Positions 19,103-21,609 of a stretch of DNA of 21,609 bases are shown one piece after another (within the stretch, counting starts at the first letter, position 1; each line of letters begins with the position of its first letter). Under the pieces are notes generated by a model that worked only from the letters and a program-made list of their open reading frames with translations, was not told the DNA's origin and did no database searches. Position numbers and translations under genes: made by a program. The stretch comes from a virus: positions 1-21,609 of the IMG/VR virus record IMGVR_UViG_3300025668_000045, one strand, 5' to 3'.

Positions 19103-21609
19103 TATCTTGCTCCCATAATAAATCCGGAGACTTCGTGGATGTAATCAGCCGTCGTTGAGTTGTCACCGCTACCTATTCCGCTGCTTCCTGTCCGAGTAAC
19201 CTCGAGCTTCATGTTGACCGCACCAAGGGTCTTATTAGATAGCGAGCCGCTAAGCGCAAATTGCGCGTACAGGTCTGTGTTCGCCTTGAATCGTGTTTCA
19301 CCGACTAGCTGATACGCGCTGCTAGAAGTTGCTGATACGGTGTCGCCCACCGCAAAAGCCGACCCTGAGCCTAGCGTGTACTGAACGTTTGTAAGATTGC
19401 TGGATGACTGGTAATTAACACTTGTTACTGTGTGTGTTTTACCTGTAGCAGTTACTGTCTGACCCGCTGTAACTAAGTTGGTTTTGTTACCCGAAAAACT
19501 TGCAACGTATATTCCGTACTGATTAAAGATACTGGAAACCGCTCCCAAGGATTGGTTACCGCCAGCAAGATCTTGCATGTACATTTTAAATGAATACGTC
19601 TTACTGCTAGTCGAATCATACCAGCCGGTAACCGAAGCAAAAGGCTTATGCCCGTTTGTTGCGTGAGTTGTAGCAGGGAGCTGCTGAGTAACAACTACAA
19701 TCGTACCGCCGCCTTGTGCCGTACTTCCTCTGAATAACTTCGTAGCAGTTGACCTAAACGGCTGGAGTACTGCAACGTCTCCAGTCATGTTGTCCGCGTA
19801 GACCGTTGTACCAGCCATGATCGTTGCGCTGATGCTGTTGCCAGTCAGCTTATTAACGTTCACCGAACCAAGCTGAAGAGTAGGAGTGCCATTAACGACC
19901 ACAGATGTAATTGAAGAGCCATCAATGTTGAGCTTGCTAGCGTCAATCGAGTTAGCACCTATTCTATCTGCAGATATCGCCCCCGCGTTAATAGTGTCGG
20001 CGTTTACGGAGCCTATTTGAGCTGAAGTGATTGATGCAGCTTTTATAAACGCCGCATCCATATAAACACCGGCTGGAACAGCAATACCGTTAATAGTCGT
20101 AGCGGTAGCCTGAACAACGAACGGGGTTGTTGCCGCCGTAGTGTCACTCCCGCCGCGCATGATCGCAAAACGGTCAGCGTTTACATAAAACTCGCTGGTA
20201 TTGTTTCCCGATGAAGTGGTCGTGTTCGCTAGACCGAACCCAGCAACCGCTCCGTTAGCATCTACCTTAACAGTGTACTGCCCTTCTAAAGTTCCAAGCG
20301 CACTGGCATTGGCGGTGAACTGCTGCTCAACCGTAACACCAGTGCCACCAGCATTGTCTAGTCGAGCCGTCAGTCCGTTTACGGTGCTTGCTGCCGCTGT
20401 AGCCGAACCATCTGCTGCAGTAGCAGAGGTGGCTGCGTTTGAAGCAAACGTAGATGCTTCTCCAGCTTTAGTGGTCGCCGTATTTGCTTGAGTAGTCGCA
20501 GTAGAAGCCGACTGCCCAGCAGCTGTTTCGCTTGCTGCTGCAGTGGTGGCGCTGGTAGAGGCAGCTCCAGCGCTATTCGCAGCGTTAGTTGCGCTGGTAC
20601 TCGCAGCAGTCTGACTTGCAGATGCGGCGGTTGCCGATGTACCTGCAGCAGTGGCTTGAGTTGCCGCTGTCTGGGCGCTTGTGTTTGCCGCAGTAGCGGA
20701 GTTGCCTGCTGCAGTGGCAGAGTTGGCGGCATTTGTGGCGCTAGTAGAGGCAGCCGAAGCTGACCCCGAGGCATTTGTCTCGCTAGACGCCGCATTGGTT
20801 TCTGCAGTTTCCGCACCACTTCTAGCTGTCTGGGCATCGATTCTATCTGTACTTGCTGCGCTTGCGCTTTGTCCTGCAGCGGTCTGACTTGCGCTTGCTG
20901 CGTTTGCGCTAGTAAGGGCTGCACTAGCAGAGTTTGCTGCATTAGTCTCTGCACTTTCTGCATTGGTCTCAGCTGTTTCAGCTGCGCTTTGTGCCGCAAC
21001 AGCTGCTAGCCTCGAGTTCTGGCTGGCAGTAGCGGATGTGCCTGCTGCAGTAGCGGATGTGGCTGCATTTGTTGCGCTAGTGGCAGCTGCACCTGCGCTG
21101 TTTCCTGCCGCGGTCGCACTATTTGCCGCCGTTGTAGCAGACGATGATGCAGTAGATGCCGAGCCAGCCGCACTTGTGGCACTGGCTACGGCGTTAGTCT
21201 CTGCGGTCTCAGCATTCGACTCGGCTGTCTCCGCAGCGAGTTGAGCAGCTTGAGAAGCAGATGCTCCCGTACCCGCTTGAGTAGCATATGTATTTGCGTC
21301 AGTTGCGCTTGAAGCTGCAGCAGTAGCTGAGTTCCCAGAAGCCGTGGCAGAGTTAGCTGCTGTCGTTGCAGATGTTGATGCGCTTGAGGCAGAACCCGCT
21401 GCGTTAGTCGCACTTGATGCGGCATTTGTTTCAGAAGTCTCAGCGTTGGATTCTGCTGTTTCGGCTGCCAACCTAGAGCTTTGGCTTGCACTAGCTGCGG
21501 TTCCAGCATTGGTAGCGAAAGTTGACGCGTTGCTTTCGCTGGTTGCTGCTGCACTGGCGCTATTCCCTGCAGCTGTAGCTGAGTTTGCCGCAGCTGTCTG
21601 AGAGTTTGT
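19102..21609 (-). CDS. tail tip/tail fibre protein with DUF1983-like C-terminal part, 5' end outside
   Basis: The frame is open to the right edge (at least 835 residues visible), so the real start lies beyond 21609; the TTG at 21471 is internal. The N-terminal visible part is an Ala/Ser/Thr-rich stalk with a 7-residue rhythm (S-A-x-x-A-x-x) that should form a long fibrous shaft. It then shows the DUF1983 pattern of lambda J-type proteins: GQYTVKVDANGAVAGFGLA, SEFYVNADRFAI, PFVVQ, and AAFIKAASITSAQIG. A Gly/Ser/Thr-rich beta domain of about 250 residues follows and may contact the receptor. This is the probable host-recognition protein of a long-tailed phage. Confidence 0.9.
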   Translation of the reverse strand, partial: TNSQTAAANSATAAGNSASAAATSESNASTFATNAGTAASASQSSRLAAETAESNAETSETNAASSATNAAGSASSASTSATTAANSATASGNSATAAASSATDANTYATQAGTGASASQAAQLAAETAESNAETAETNAVASATSAAGSASTASSSATTAANSATAAGNSAGAAATSATNAATSATAAGTSATASQNSRLAAVAAQSAAETAETNAESAETNAANSASAALTSANAASASQTAAGQSASAASTDRIDAQTARSGAETAETNAASSETNASGSASAASTSATNAANSATAAGNSATAANTSAQTAATQATAAGTSATAASASQTAASTSATNAANSAGAASTSATTAAASETAAGQSASTATTQANTATTKAGEASTFASNAATSATAADGSATAAASTVNGLTARLDNAGGTGVTVEQQFTANASALGTLEGQYTVKVDANGAVAGFGLANTTTSSGNNTSEFYVNADRFAIMRGGSDTTAATTPFVVQATATTINGIAVPAGVYMDAAFIKAASITSAQIGSVNADTINAGAISADRIGANSIDASKLNIDGSSITSVVVNGTPTLQLGSVNVNKLTGNSISATIMAGTTVYADNMTGDVAVLQPFRSTATKLFRGSTAQGGGTIVVVTQQLPATTHATNGHKPFASVTGWYDSTSSKTYSFKMYMQDLAGGNQSLGAVSSIFNQYGIYVASFSGNKTNLVTAGQTVTATGKTHTVTSVNYQSSSNLTNVQYTLGSGSAFAVGDTVSATSSSAYQLVGETRFKANTDLYAQFALSGSLSNKTLGAVNMKLEVTRTGSSGIGSGDNSTTADYIHEVSGFIMGAR
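21010..21609 (-). repeat. 231-bp tandem coding repeats of the fibre stalk
   Basis: Two units of exactly 77 codons (21241-21471 and 21010-21240) begin with LAAETAESNAET and align throughout; a third, partial unit runs off the right edge (21472-21609). Each unit equals 11 heptads. Further, less regular heptads continue to about 20360. Confidence 0.85.

Noticed and set aside
19102-21471. TTG at 21471 as start of the tail protein
   Set aside because: The frame stays open with the same heptads to 21609; the TTG encodes the Leu that begins each 77-residue repeat.
20201-21601. Ala/Val-rich plus-strand ORFs opposite the tail gene
   Set aside because: They are antisense shadows of the Ala/Ser-rich repeat; no ribosome sites and low-complexity products.

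Overview
The window looks like a large part of a temperate, probably long-tailed (siphovirus-like) phage of a gammaproteobacterium. The phage call rests on a tightly packed rightward run of small genes, a phage-type replication module, a tyrosine integrase next to an attP-like site, and a leftward tail-fibre/tail-tip gene with a DUF1983-like C-terminal part. The host guess rests on a CsrA homologue and on a 20-bp attP core that reads exactly like the 3' end of a tRNA-Ser gene with an encoded CCA. Base composition is moderate throughout. No capsid, terminase or lysis gene is visible, so the rest of the genome lies outside.

Layout. 1-250: tandem 9-bp iterons (three in one orientation, seven in the other) around an AT-rich core, a candidate replication origin. 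280-5626: about 20 very small rightward genes, many joined by ATGA overlaps and mostly of unknown function. They include a sigma region 4-like helix-turn-helix protein, a zinc-ribbon protein, a DUF6876-like protein and a coiled-coil protein. Within this run a terminator at 2140-2172 is followed by about 300 bp without a convincing gene. That stretch holds a strongly structured element (2195-2390) closed by a 27-position helix. 5630-11783: a sigma70-like promoter, a DUF3310 protein, a family A DNA polymerase with 3'-5' exonuclease, a CsrA homologue, a primase-polymerase/SF3 helicase and a Cas4/RecB-like iron-sulfur nuclease, ended by a terminator. 11836-15852: small membrane proteins, a conserved phage protein, an SNF2-like helicase and two conserved phage proteins. 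15931-17239: a VRR-NUC nuclease, a lambda CI-like regulator and an excisionase-like protein. 17196-18194 (minus): integrase. 18245-18389: attP core with inverted and direct repeats. 18428-21609 (minus): the end of the structural module, with two small basic proteins, a 116-aa protein and the tail protein that runs off the right edge.

How the parts fit. The polymerase, Prim-Pol/SF3 helicase, SNF2 helicase, Cas4-like nuclease and VRR-NUC would form the replication and recombination machinery, with the iterons as a plausible initiation site. Several of these transcription units start at a shared palindrome, TATTAG-N5-CTAATA or a variant, that overlaps the predicted promoter, which suggests one phage regulon. 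The integrase, excisionase-like protein and CI-like repressor form the lysogeny cassette, and the tRNA-Ser-like attP core predicts where the phage integrates. The most interesting possibility is a post-transcriptional circuit: a phage CsrA together with a GGA-rich, highly structured RNA candidate that could titrate CsrA of the phage or the host. That link is inference; the individual elements are seen in the sequence.
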